Shown here piece after piece: positions 7,344 through 15,973 of a DNA stretch of 64,000 bases. A program made the translations under genes and the position numbers. Source of the stretch: Micromonospora yangpuensis (lineage in GTDB: Bacteria > Actinomycetota > Actinomycetes > Mycobacteriales > Micromonosporaceae). The stretch spans positions 248,001 through 312,000 of the forward strand of contig NZ_FMIA01000002.1 of the NCBI RefSeq assembly GCF_900091615.1. The letters are read 5' to 3'. The stretch's first letter is position 1; every line of letters starts with the position of its first letter. The notes beneath the pieces were generated by a model that saw only the letters and a program-made list of their open reading frames with translations, was not told the DNA's origin and did not search any database.

Positions 7344-7895
7344 TCACGGGCCCTTCGGCGCGGCCTTCCTGCTGCTTGCCTGTCCATACTGTTGTCCCTG
7401 CTGGGCGGGGGGCTGACCGCTGCCAGGGCCCTGCCCGGAGCCCCCGGCCGGGAAACTGGACTGCCGCATGGCCGCGGCCCTTGCGATTTCCCGCTCGACG
7501 TCAGTCGCAGTCTGGGACGTGTGGGTCTGCCGCGAACTGAAGGCCGCGGAAGGCTGCTGGCTGCTGCTCGCTCCGCTGGTCGGCCCCTGACCCGAGAAGG
7601 GGACCGGCGTGTACGCGGCCTGTGCCGTCTGCTGTTGCCTCAGGTCAGCGGCATTCTCCTGCTCGCGACGGGTCAGAAAGCTGCTGTAGACGTTGAGGCC
7701 ATCGCTGGCCTCGTTCATCCTGCCGAGGTACCGCTCATCACGCTGCCTGTCGGACAGACTTCTGCCGTCGGACGGGTCGACGCCAGTCGCCGCGTACCAG
7801 CTGTTGCTTGCGCGGGCTCCCTGATAGGCATTCGCCAGCCTCTGCTGATCGTCGGAGTCGAACGGGTTGTAATTCGGCGGGCCGTGTGAAGGCAT
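7344..7895 (-). CDS. Hypothetical protein, low-G+C orphan
   Basis: 183 aa starting MPSHGPPNYNPFDSDDQQ; not recognised. A charged, Gln/Asn-rich helical N-terminal half is followed by a Ser/Gln/Gly-rich disordered tail ending SSRKAAPKGP. No membrane segment or signal peptide. GGAGAGGG sits about 6 bases before the ATG at 7895, which fixes the start over longer upstream extensions. Codon use differs from the neighbours: AGG, AGA, AAT, TAT, CCT, TCA and GGA are all present, pointing to recent acquisition. No mobile-element remnant is seen beside it. Confidence 0.7.
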   Translation of the reverse strand: MPSHGPPNYNPFDSDDQQRLANAYQGARASNSWYAATGVDPSDGRSLSDRQRDERYLGRMNEASDGLNVYSSFLTRREQENAADLRQQQTAQAAYTPVPFSGQGPTSGASSSQQPSAAFSSRQTHTSQTATDVEREIARAAAMRQSSFPAGGSGQGPGSGQPPAQQGQQYGQASSRKAAPKGP

Positions 7896-8071
7896 GTCGG
7901 ACCCTCTCCAGTTCTTGGTCACCCTCCGTGGGTGACCGACCTCCTCGACTACGGTCCGGAGGCCCTGCGGTTCAAGAGGAACCGAGTCGATAGAGCGACG
8001 AACCTCACTGTTTATCCCGCCCGACACCGCAGCCGGGTCCGGCTCGTACGGCAGATGGGATGGACGCCGAC

Positions 8072-8100
8072 GGGGGCTGCGGTGTCGCACCGCAGCCCCC
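8072..8100 (-). terminator. Strong hairpin terminator after the LppU-type gene
   Basis: Perfect 13-bp stem GGGGGCTGCGGTG / CACCGCAGCCCCC with a 3-base loop, 17 bp beyond the stop of the minus-strand gene at 8117. No T tract follows. Confidence 0.85.
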
Positions 8101-8116
8101 GTGACGTGCCGGGTGG

Positions 8117-11035
8117 TTACTTGGCCGGTTTCAGGCAGAGCACCTTGTTCGGTACGTTGCCGCGCAACTCCGCGTGCGGCTGGCTCGGGTCGGCGCACTT
8201 GTCCTTGGCGTCGACCTTGGACACGATCGTGAAGGCGCCCTCGTCCTCGCAGTTGGCCGCGAGTGCCCGCTCACCGGACTGCTTGACGCAGGAGTTGACC
8301 GCCGGGTCGAAGGCCGCCGGGTCGTCACCGCCGCCGATCTTGCCCAACAGCAACAACAGACCCAGCGGTACGGCGAGGATCAGCGCCGCCGCGACCAGGA
8401 CCGCTGCCAGCACCCGTCCGTTGCGGACCTTCGGTGCCGGCGCCTCGGGCTTCGGCTCGGTTGCCTCGGGCTTGAACGAGTCGAAGCGGCTCTGGTCCGC
8501 CTCGCTGCCACCGGTGGCGCCCGGCCAACCCGGCCCGGTCTGCTGTCCACCCGCCTGGTACGGGGGCGGGAAGGCACCCGGGCCCGGCTCGTTGCCCGGC
8601 ACCGCGTGCTGCACCGCCGTACCACCGACCACCGGGGACTGCGGACCGCCGAAGCGGTCGTCGCCCTCCGGCGGGGCGTCGTGCGGCCGGGTGCCGTTCA
8701 TCGGGCGCTTGACGCTGGTCGGCTCGCCGAACGACGGGGCTGCGGCGGGCGGGAAGGCCGGCGGAGCGGAGGTGGGGTGCGGCTCGCCGAAGCCCTGCGG
8801 GTGTGCGGTGGTCCGCTCGTGCTCGTCGAAGCGCGACTGCGGAGTCGGCCCGGGGCCCGGCCCGAAGCGGTCGGCACCTGCCCCGAACTGGTCCGGCCCC
8901 GGCCCGAATCCTCCGGAGCCCGGCTCGAGTCCGCCGGCTGCCGGCCCGAAGCCACCCGGGCCCTGGTCGGATCCGCCGGGGCCCTGGTCGAACTGGCCCG
9001 GCGCGCGGCCGTACGGCTCCGGACCCCGGTCGTGCTGCCCGGGAGCGGGGCCGAAGCGGTCGCCGCCCTGGTCGGCACGGTCCGCAGCCGGCGGGAAGCC
9101 CTGGCCGAACTGCCCCGGCGGCTGGCCGAAACCGCCCGGCCCCTGCTCGAATTGGCCCCGGCCCTGGTCGAACTGGCCCGGCCCCTGCGTGAAACGCCCT
9201 GTCGCCTCGTCGAACTCTCCCCGGCCCTGGTCGAACTGCCCGGCCGCCTGGTCGAACTGGCCCGGTCCCTGATCGGGTCGGCCCGGCCCGTCGTCGACCT
9301 GCCCACGGCCCTGGTCGAACGGGGCCTGGGCACCGTACGGGGCCGGCTCGGGGTCGCTCTGCTCGTCGCCTTCGGCGCGGGCCGGGCGACCGTAGACCCG
9401 GGGTTGGGGGACCGGCTGTCCGCCGGGCGGCAGCTCCTGGTCGGTCGGGGTGATGCGGCTGCCGGTCGGCACCGACGCGCTGGCCGAGACGCTGCCCTGG
9501 CCACCGGCCTCGTCGGCCTCGGCCGGTACGGCAGCCCGACCGCTGCCGGCCTCGACGGCGGCACGCGGGGACGGCACCAGCGGCCCCGCCGGGGGCTGGG
9601 ACTGCTCCTGCGGGCTGTCGGCCGGCGGCCAGCCGCCGCCGGAGCCGTACTCGTGTCCGCCGGAGTTGCCCGGCTCGTAGGCCTGCGGGCCGCCGAACCC
9701 GGCCGGCGGGCCGAAGTCGGCCGGCGGTGCGGCGGCCAGGCTCGCCCCCGGTACCCGCTGCTCCTGACCCGGTGGCAGCGGCACGGCGTTCCCGGCCGAG
9801 ATGCCGGGCCCCGGTGCCGGGCGGTACACCGGCGGTTCTTCGGGGCGGTCCGTGGCCTCGGCGGCGCGGTCCGGGCCGGCGTCGTTGCGGCCCCAGGCCT
9901 CGCCGGGGGCCCACGGCTCGGCGTCCGGCAGCACCGGTCGGTCGGCACCGGCCCACTGTGGTGGTTGTTCGGCCCCGCCGGCTCCCCAGGCGGCGGGTGG
10001 GGCACCCGGCACCGAGGCGCTGCCCCGGCCGGGTGGGGCAGCGCCGGGCGTCCACCCGGCGGGCTCCGGTCGGTCGTCCGGGGTGGGCTGGCCGCCCCAG
10101 CCGCCGGGCTGCGCGGATCCACTGGGCTGCCCGGATCGACTGGGCTGCGCGGAGCCGCTGGGCTGCCCGGATCCACTGGGCTGCGCGAAGTCACTGGGCT
10201 GCGCGGAGTCACCGGCCGCCGGCCACTGCGCCGGCTGGGATCGGTCGGCCTGACCGTCGTGGGGTGGCGACTGCCAGCCGGCCGGGGACTGCGGGGCCGG
10301 CGGTGCCCACGCCGCACCGGTGCCCTCGGCCGACGGTGGGGCCCAGGCGGCTGGCCGGCCCTGGTCGTCATCGGCGGGAGCCCAGCCACCCGATCGGGCG
10401 GGATCGTCCGATCCGGACGTGCCGGGGGCCCAACCGCCGGGCTGTGCCCTGGCCCCGGTGGTGGCCCTGGTCGGCTGGTCCCGGGTCTCGGCGTCGTTCG
10501 GCGCGGGCCAGTTGTCGTGGGTAGGTGCCGGCTGCTGCGGCACCGAGGCAGCACCCCGGGCACCCGCCGGCGACGGCGGCTGCTGGGCCCAGTCCGGTGT
10601 GGCCGGTGCCGCTGCCTGTGCCCAGGCGGGCTGGCCGGGCTCCGCCGGTGCCTGCGCCGGCGCGGCGGCCCAACCGGGGCCGGCCTGCTCGGGCGGCGGG
10701 TTGCCGGCCCAGGCCGGTTGGGGCTGGCCGGCCTGCTCGGACTGACCGGTGGCCCAGGCCGGTTGGGACTGCTGGCCGGCGGGGCCGCCCCAGTTGCCCG
10801 GCTCGCCGTGGCCCTGGGCGGCCCAGTTGGCGGTGGCGGGCTGGTCGTTCTGGGCGGCCCAGGCCGGGGCCGCCGGCTGGTTGGCCGGTGGCGGCGGGGC
10901 CCAGCCCAGGTCGGGAGCGTTGCCGTAGCCTTCGTGTTGTTGCGCTGGCCGGTCGCCGTACGGCGCCGGTCCGCCGGCGCCCGGCGACACCTCGTCCGGC
11001 TCTCGGCCGGGGTGGTGTGAGCCTTCGGACGTCAT
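8117..11035 (-). CDS. Large repetitive single-pass membrane protein with LppU/SCO3897-like C-terminus
   Basis: 972-aa protein. Residues 1 to about 865 are low-complexity, rich in Pro, Gly, Gln, Ala and Trp: WAPP/WAAQ-type repeats first, then PSGSGQPSGSAQPS repeats, then about 20 copies of (F/R)DQGxGQF-like units. One membrane helix follows (VLAAVLVAAALILAVPLGLLLL) and then a ~75-aa extracellular domain with four Cys (SCVKQ, NCEDE, DKCAD, VLCLK) resembling the LppU/SCO3897 family. Topology is therefore a long cytoplasmic tail with a small disulphide-bonded outer domain. GGAGGAGG lies 8-9 bases before the ATG at 11035. Function unknown. Confidence 0.8.
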   Translation of the reverse strand: MTSEGSHHPGREPDEVSPGAGGPAPYGDRPAQQHEGYGNAPDLGWAPPPPANQPAAPAWAAQNDQPATANWAAQGHGEPGNWGGPAGQQSQPAWATGQSEQAGQPQPAWAGNPPPEQAGPGWAAAPAQAPAEPGQPAWAQAAAPATPDWAQQPPSPAGARGAASVPQQPAPTHDNWPAPNDAETRDQPTRATTGARAQPGGWAPGTSGSDDPARSGGWAPADDDQGRPAAWAPPSAEGTGAAWAPPAPQSPAGWQSPPHDGQADRSQPAQWPAAGDSAQPSDFAQPSGSGQPSGSAQPSRSGQPSGSAQPGGWGGQPTPDDRPEPAGWTPGAAPPGRGSASVPGAPPAAWGAGGAEQPPQWAGADRPVLPDAEPWAPGEAWGRNDAGPDRAAEATDRPEEPPVYRPAPGPGISAGNAVPLPPGQEQRVPGASLAAAPPADFGPPAGFGGPQAYEPGNSGGHEYGSGGGWPPADSPQEQSQPPAGPLVPSPRAAVEAGSGRAAVPAEADEAGGQGSVSASASVPTGSRITPTDQELPPGGQPVPQPRVYGRPARAEGDEQSDPEPAPYGAQAPFDQGRGQVDDGPGRPDQGPGQFDQAAGQFDQGRGEFDEATGRFTQGPGQFDQGRGQFEQGPGGFGQPPGQFGQGFPPAADRADQGGDRFGPAPGQHDRGPEPYGRAPGQFDQGPGGSDQGPGGFGPAAGGLEPGSGGFGPGPDQFGAGADRFGPGPGPTPQSRFDEHERTTAHPQGFGEPHPTSAPPAFPPAAAPSFGEPTSVKRPMNGTRPHDAPPEGDDRFGGPQSPVVGGTAVQHAVPGNEPGPGAFPPPYQAGGQQTGPGWPGATGGSEADQSRFDSFKPEATEPKPEAPAPKVRNGRVLAAVLVAAALILAVPLGLLLLLGKIGGGDDPAAFDPAVNSCVKQSGERALAANCEDEGAFTIVSKVDAKDKCADPSQPHAELRGNVPNKVLCLKPAK

Positions 11036-11380
11036 CGGTGCGCCTCCTCCATCATGTCGGCTGCCGGCGCCGGTCGGGTCCCGTCGGCGTGGCTGCCGGC
11101 GTCGCCAGCGGTCCCGGCCGCCCGGACTTCTCGCACCCTAGCCGGTGTCCGCCCGGGGCGACCGGCGAGCATCTAGCCGTCACTCCGCGTCGCCGGACCG
11201 TTTCGAGGAGCTTCTATCGGCTCGATCCGGGTCACCGGCCGCGGTGACGGCCGGGTCCCACCGTACCGGGCGCGCGCACCGAGGTGGAATCCCGGTGTCG
11301 ACCGGAACGGATGCCGAAGACCCGCCCGGGAGGTCGGGCGGGTCAGTGCGTTGCGCGGTGTTGGAAAAGGGGTCGGGGGT
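11036..11380. other. 345-bp gene-free stretch
   Basis: Upstream region of the large repetitive protein gene and 3' region of the 45-aa gene. It contains the ribosome site of the former (11046-11053 on the minus strand) and a hairpin at 11319-11344. I see no further gene or repeat. Confidence 0.6.
11319..11344 (-). terminator. Terminator hairpin after the 45-aa gene
   Basis: 10-bp perfect stem GACCCGCCCG / CGGGCGGGTC with a 6-base loop, 37 bp beyond the stop of the small minus-strand gene. Confidence 0.75.
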
Positions 11381-11518
11381 TCAGCTCACGTGACGCTGAG
11401 CGATGGCGATGATCTCGTTGCGGACCGAGGGCGAGTTCGCGGAGCGCAGCGCGTGCTCGATGGCACGGGCGCGTCGGGTGGCGTCGCGGCGGTCGCGGAT
11501 TCGCTTGATCATGCTCAT
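11381..11518 (-). CDS. Small basic protein, 45 aa
   Basis: Reads MSMIKRIRDRRDATRRARAI, then EHALRSANSPSVRNEIIAIA and QRHVS. A strong AGGAGGAGAG site lies 5-6 bases before the ATG at 11518, and third positions are G/C-rich, so it is very likely a real gene. The first half is strongly basic and helical. It is isolated, with its own terminator downstream and ~220 bp of free sequence upstream. Small proteins of this form occur in other actinomycetes as far as I recall; the function is unknown. Confidence 0.78.
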   Translation of the reverse strand: MSMIKRIRDRRDATRRARAIEHALRSANSPSVRNEIIAIAQRHVS

Positions 11519-11678
11519 GGTTCTCTCCTCCTGGCTTATTCGGTTGTCAGCCTGTCGTTGCCTCTATTCAAGCGCAGAACGCGGTAGGTTGCCATCGATT
11601 CTTAGGTGAGCTGCAACACCAGCCGAACGATCGAAGGTTCATCCCGTCTTTCGCCGACGTAACCGACTGCCAACGGCA

Positions 11679-11719
11679 ACGGCCGGTGTGCCGGGGAGAT
11701 CCCCGGGCACACCGGCCGT
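11679..11719 (-). terminator. Terminator of the 2-oxoacid dehydrogenase operon
   Basis: 14-bp stem ACGGCCGGTGTGCC / GGCACACCGGCCGT with an inner GGGG/CCCC extension, 17 bp beyond the E2 stop codon. Confidence 0.85.
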
Positions 11720-11736
11720 GGCGGGTGGTGCCGTGC

Positions 11737-13329
11737 TCAGGTCCAGGCGAGCAGGGCCGCCTCCGGGTCGCTGAGGAATTCACCGATGTCCCGCAGGAAC
11801 TTCGACCCCAGTTCACCGTCGACGATCCGGTGGTCGAAGGAGAGCCCGAGGGTGGTCACCTGGCGGGGACGCACCTTGCCCTTGTGGACCCAGGGCATCT
11901 CCCGTACCGCGCCGAAGGCCAGGATGGCCGACTCGCCGGGCGGCAGGATCGGGGTACCGGTGTCCACCCCGAACACGCCGACGTTGGTGATGGTCAGCGT
12001 GCCGCCGGACATGTCCGCAGGTGAGGTACGGCCGGCCTTCGCCGTCTGCACCAGGTCGGTCAACGCGTCGGCCAGTTCGCGCAGCGAGAGCCGGCCGGCG
12101 TCCTTGACGTTCGGCACGATCAGGCCGCGCTCGGTGGCCGCCGCGATGCCCAGGTTGACGTAGTCCTTGACCACGATCTCGTCACCGGCCCAGGTGGAGT
12201 TGACCATCGGGTGGCGCTTGACCGCCAGCAGCACCGCCTTCGCCACCAGCAGCAACGGCGACACCCGGACGTCCCGCCACTCCCGGCGGGTCCGGAGCCG
12301 GTCCAGGGCCTTCATCGCCCGGGTCACGTCGACGGTCAGGAACTCCGTCACGTGCGGCGCGGTGAACGCCGAACGGGACATGTTCTCCGCGGTGAGCTTG
12401 CGTACCCCCTTGACCGGGATGCGCCGCTCCCGCTCCGCGCCGACGGCCGCGACCGCACCGGTGCCGGTCACCGTACCGGCGTCGGCCACCACGGCGGACG
12501 CCGTCGACCCGGCAACCGCGGCGGACGCCGTCGAACCGGCAACCGCGCGCTGGACGTCCTCGCGCGTGATCGAACCCGCCGGGCCCGAACCGGTCAGGGT
12601 GGCCAGGTCGACCCCGAGATCCCGGGCCAGCTTGCGTACCGGCGGCTTGGCCAGGACCGACGCCCGACCGTGACCGTTCGTCGACGCCGGGACCGTCGCG
12701 GCCGTGGTCGTCGAGGCGTCGGCCGTCGGCGCGGCGGTGACCGTCGGCGTGGCGGTGACCGGCGGCGGGGCCGTCGGCGTGGCGGTGACCGTCGGCGTGG
12801 CCGCCGGTCGGGGCACGTCGGTGGCCCGGGTCGGTGCGGCGGCGGAGTGGGGCGGGGCGGTGCCGCGCCGGGGGCGGCGCTTGGCCGCGGTGGTGCGCGG
12901 GCCGTAGCCGACCAGCACAGCGGTCCGGCCGCCCGGCGCGGGGCCGCCGATCAGACCCGGCTCGACCGGCTGGTCGGCCGGTGCCACCTCGACCGCGGCC
13001 AGCGAACCCGCCGACGGTGCCGGCAGGGCCGCGTCGGGCTGGCCGGTGGTCGACACCTCGGTCGGCTCCAGCGGCGGGGCGTCCGGGTCGGTGTCGATCG
13101 CGATGATCGGGCTGCCGACCTCGACCGTGGTCCCCTCGCCGTGGAAGATCGTCTGGACCCGGCCGGCCCACTTGGCCGGGATCTCCACGGCCGCCTTGGC
13201 CGTCTCCACCTCGACGATCGGCTGGTTCAGCTCGATGACGTCGCCCACCTTGACCAGCCAGGCGAGGATCTCGCCCTCGGTCAGGCCCTCGCCCAGGTCG
13301 GGCAGGTTGAACTCCTTGATCCGTGACAT
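11737..13329 (-). CDS. Dihydrolipoamide acyltransferase (E2) of a branched-chain-type 2-oxoacid dehydrogenase
   Basis: 530 aa. One N-terminal lipoyl domain (residues 1-80; lipoyl Lys in VETAKAAVE), an Ala/Pro/Thr linker containing repeated TVTATPT-like units, a peripheral subunit-binding domain (KPPVRKLARDLGVDLATLTG), and the catalytic acyltransferase domain ending with SFDHRIVDG, whose His and Asp are the active site. The E2 core transfers the acyl group to CoA. The ATG at 13329 lies 5 bp after the E1beta stop; a GTG at 13338 overlapping that stop is an alternative. No E3 gene is in the window, so lipoamide dehydrogenase must come from elsewhere. Confidence 0.9.
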   Translation of the reverse strand: MSRIKEFNLPDLGEGLTEGEILAWLVKVGDVIELNQPIVEVETAKAAVEIPAKWAGRVQTIFHGEGTTVEVGSPIIAIDTDPDAPPLEPTEVSTTGQPDAALPAPSAGSLAAVEVAPADQPVEPGLIGGPAPGGRTAVLVGYGPRTTAAKRRPRRGTAPPHSAAAPTRATDVPRPAATPTVTATPTAPPPVTATPTVTAAPTADASTTTAATVPASTNGHGRASVLAKPPVRKLARDLGVDLATLTGSGPAGSITREDVQRAVAGSTASAAVAGSTASAVVADAGTVTGTGAVAAVGAERERRIPVKGVRKLTAENMSRSAFTAPHVTEFLTVDVTRAMKALDRLRTRREWRDVRVSPLLLVAKAVLLAVKRHPMVNSTWAGDEIVVKDYVNLGIAAATERGLIVPNVKDAGRLSLRELADALTDLVQTAKAGRTSPADMSGGTLTITNVGVFGVDTGTPILPPGESAILAFGAVREMPWVHKGKVRPRQVTTLGLSFDHRIVDGELGSKFLRDIGEFLSDPEAALLAWT

Positions 13330-13334
13330 CCCGC

Positions 13335-14324
13335 TCACCAGCCGAAGGCGCGGTCGACGGCGTCGAGCACCCGGTCGAGGTCGGGAAGGTACTCCTCCTC
13401 CACCCGGGACGCCGGGTAGGGGGTGTCGAAACCGGTCACCCGCAGCACCGGGGCCTCCAGGGAGTAGAAGCACTCCTCGGTGATCCGGGCCGCGATCTCC
13501 GAACCCAGGCCCAGGTTGCCCGGGGCCTCGTGCACGACCACCGCCCGGCCGGTGCGGCGCACCGACTCGTAGACCGCGGTCAGGTCCAGCGGGGAGAGGG
13601 TGCGCAGGTCGATGACCTCCAGCTCGCGACCGTCCTCGGCGGCGGCGGTCGCCGCGTCCAGGCAGGTGCGGACCATCGGCCCGTAGGCGAGCACTGTCGC
13701 GTCGGTGCCGGGCCGCGCCACCCGGGCCGAGTGCAGCGGGTACGCCTGCGACAGCGGGACGTCCGACTCGACCGGACCCTTCTCCCAGTAGCGCCGCTTC
13801 GGCTCGAAGAAGACGATCGGGTCGTCCGAGGCGACCGCCTGCTGGATCATCACGTACGCGTCCTGCGGGTTGGCGCAGGTCACCACCTTCAGGCCGGCGG
13901 TGTGCGCGAAGTACGCCTCCGGCGACTCCGAGTGGTGCTCCACCGCGCCGATGCCCCCGCCGTACGGGATCCGGATGACCATCGGGATGCGGACCTTGCC
14001 CTGCGAGCGGTAGTGCAGCTTGGCCACCTGGGTGACGATCTGGTCGTACGCGGGGAAGACGAAACCGTCGAACTGGATCTCGCAGATCGGGCGGAAGCCG
14101 CGGATGGCCAGGCCGACCGCGGTGCCGATGATGCCGGACTCGGCCAACGGGGTGTCGATCACCCGCTGGTCGCCGAAGTCCTTCTGGAGACCGTCGGTGA
14201 TCCGGAAGACGCCGCCGAGCTTGCCGACGTCCTCGCCCATGATGACGACCTTCGGGTCGTTCTCCAGGGCTTTGCGCAGGCCGGCGTTGAGCGCCTTGCC
14301 GAGGGTGAGCGTCTGCGTGGCCAT
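13335..14324 (-). CDS. 2-oxoacid dehydrogenase E1 component, beta subunit
   Basis: 329 aa, full length for the family. Transketolase-like pyrimidine-binding domain first (VVIMGEDVGKLGGVFRIT near residues 27-44, then the SGIIGTAVGLAIRGFRP region), then the C-terminal domain with the YGPMVRTCLDAA and VVHEAPGNLGLGSE segments. With the alpha subunit it decarboxylates a 2-oxoacid using thiamine diphosphate. Similarity to BkdB-type subunits suggests branched-chain oxoacids, which in actinomycetes feed branched fatty acid synthesis. The ATG at 14324 shares a base with the alpha-subunit stop. Confidence 0.93.
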   Translation of the reverse strand: MATQTLTLGKALNAGLRKALENDPKVVIMGEDVGKLGGVFRITDGLQKDFGDQRVIDTPLAESGIIGTAVGLAIRGFRPICEIQFDGFVFPAYDQIVTQVAKLHYRSQGKVRIPMVIRIPYGGGIGAVEHHSESPEAYFAHTAGLKVVTCANPQDAYVMIQQAVASDDPIVFFEPKRRYWEKGPVESDVPLSQAYPLHSARVARPGTDATVLAYGPMVRTCLDAATAAAEDGRELEVIDLRTLSPLDLTAVYESVRRTGRAVVVHEAPGNLGLGSEIAARITEECFYSLEAPVLRVTGFDTPYPASRVEEEYLPDLDRVLDAVDRAFGW

Positions 14325-15499
14325 CAGTGGGCGCTCCCCTCGAACGACTCCAGGTACGTGCTGAACTGCGCCCGTTGCTGGTCCAACTCGGGCGAGCCGT
14401 GCGGGTAGACGTGGTCGAACATGGTCACCGGTGCCGGGTCGGGCATGGCGAGCACCCGCTCGCGCAGGTGCACCGACTCGGCGCGGGCCTGCTCGTCGAC
14501 GGCGGCGAAGAAGTCCGCGTCGGCGATCTGCTGCCGCTGGAGGAACGCCTTCATCCGGGCGATCGGGTCCTTGGCCTGCCAGGCCTCGACCTCGCTGGCG
14601 ATGCGGTACCGGGTCGGGTCGTCGGAGGTGGTGTGCGCCCCCATCCGGTAGGTGTACGCCTCGATCAGGCTGGGGCCCTGGCCGAGCCGGGCGTTGTCGA
14701 GCGCGTGCCGGGTCACCGCGTACGTCGCCAACACGTCGTTGCCGTCGACCCGGACCCCGGGGAAGCCGAAGCCGGCGGCCCGCCGGTACAGCGGCACCCG
14801 GGTCTGCCGCTCCAGCGGCTCGGAGATGGCGTACTGGTTGTTCTGGCAGAAGAAGACCAGCGGGGCGTTGAAGACGCTGGACCAGACGAAGGCCTCGTTG
14901 ACGTCACCCTGGCTGGTGGCGCCGTCACCGAAGAAGGCGATCACCGCCTCGCCGTCCTCGGTCCCGGTCTTGCCGTCCATCGTGACGCCCATGGCGTAGC
15001 CGGTCGCGTGCAGGGTCTGCGCCCCGATCACGATCGTGTACATGTTGAACTTGAACTCGTTCGGGTCCCAGCCGCCCTGGTCGACGCCGCGGAACAGGCC
15101 GAGCGGCATGATGGGGTCGATCCCCCGGCAGTAGAGCACCCCGTGCTCCCGGTAGGTCGGGAAGGCCATGTCCTGGGTGCGCAGCGCCCGACCGGCACCG
15201 ACCTGTGCCGCCTCCTGGCCCAGCAGGCTCGCCCACAGGCCCAGCTCGCCCTGGCGTTGCAGGGCCGTCGCCTCGGCGTCCAGCTTGCGTACCAGTACCA
15301 GGTCCCGGTAGAGGCCGCGGTACTCCTCGTCGGTGAAGTCGACCCGGTACTCGATGCCGTCGGAGCCGGTGACGGCCTCGACCCGTTCGCCTTCCGGAGT
15401 GAGCAGCTGCACCAGTTCCGGGTCGCCGGTGGCGCGCTTCCTGGACCGTGGAGCGGCTCGTCGGCCACGGGCGGTGGCCCCGGGGTCTCCCTTTGCCAT
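14324..15499 (-). CDS. 2-oxoacid dehydrogenase E1 component, alpha subunit
   Basis: 391 aa. The thiamine diphosphate motif runs from GDGATSQGDVNEAF to FCQNNQYA (about residues 185-220), and the phosphorylation-loop-like segment YRMGAHTTSDDPTRYR follows. Residues 1-40 are a basic, probably disordered tail (RGRRAAPRSRKR). ATG 15499 is supported by GGGAGAG 5-6 bases upstream. It is the first gene of a three-gene operon (alpha-beta-E2) with a 1-base overlap and a 5-bp gap, ending in a terminator at 11679. Confidence 0.92.
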   Translation of the reverse strand: MAKGDPGATARGRRAAPRSRKRATGDPELVQLLTPEGERVEAVTGSDGIEYRVDFTDEEYRGLYRDLVLVRKLDAEATALQRQGELGLWASLLGQEAAQVGAGRALRTQDMAFPTYREHGVLYCRGIDPIMPLGLFRGVDQGGWDPNEFKFNMYTIVIGAQTLHATGYAMGVTMDGKTGTEDGEAVIAFFGDGATSQGDVNEAFVWSSVFNAPLVFFCQNNQYAISEPLERQTRVPLYRRAAGFGFPGVRVDGNDVLATYAVTRHALDNARLGQGPSLIEAYTYRMGAHTTSDDPTRYRIASEVEAWQAKDPIARMKAFLQRQQIADADFFAAVDEQARAESVHLRERVLAMPDPAPVTMFDHVYPHGSPELDQQRAQFSTYLESFEGSAH

Positions 15500-15973
15500 G
15501 CGTCTCTCCCTGTCATGTCGGTGCTGGCGGCGGGGGTCACCCGGCCGCACGACTGGTGCGACGGCCCGGCTGGCGCCGGACCGTCCTGGTTGCCGCGCCT
15601 GGCCCGGGTGGGGCTGCCGCACGGCGTGAGCCAGGCCCGGTGTGGCCGAACCCGACTCGGGAGCGCCGGCACCAACCGCGCCTACCGCGAGGGTGCGCGG
15701 AGGGTGTGGCTGCGTTGCCGTCGTGCTCCATAGTCGCAGAGAGGTGAGCGGGCACACAGTACGGCCGGCCCTCGATCGGGTTTACGGACCAGTTCGTGAC
15801 ACCCGCCTGAGCTGGGCCTGACACGACGAATTCCGGGTGTCGACACGCTGTGCGGGATAGCCAACCGAGCGTCACTGGTGCACCCTGATTGATGCGAGAT
15901 GACAGCGATTCGAGGGTTTTTCCTATTTGGTGGTTGTCCTCCGGTTCGCCGGAGAGCGGACGAGGAGGATGCG
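15500..15973. other. 474-bp divergent promoter region
   Basis: Lies between the E1alpha gene (leftward) and the proline-rich protein gene (rightward). It must hold both promoters, but I cannot assign -35/-10 elements with confidence. The 15885-15960 part is visibly less G+C-rich (for example GGGTTTTTCCTATTTGG). No coding potential I would trust. Confidence 0.55.

Noticed and set aside
8174..11020. Very long open frame (948 codons) on the plus strand opposite the repetitive membrane protein gene
   Set aside because: It is the antisense shadow of a low-complexity high-G+C gene: Arg/Gly/Leu-rich with no domain, no ribosome site, and the minus-strand frame has a clear start, membrane helix and Cys domain.
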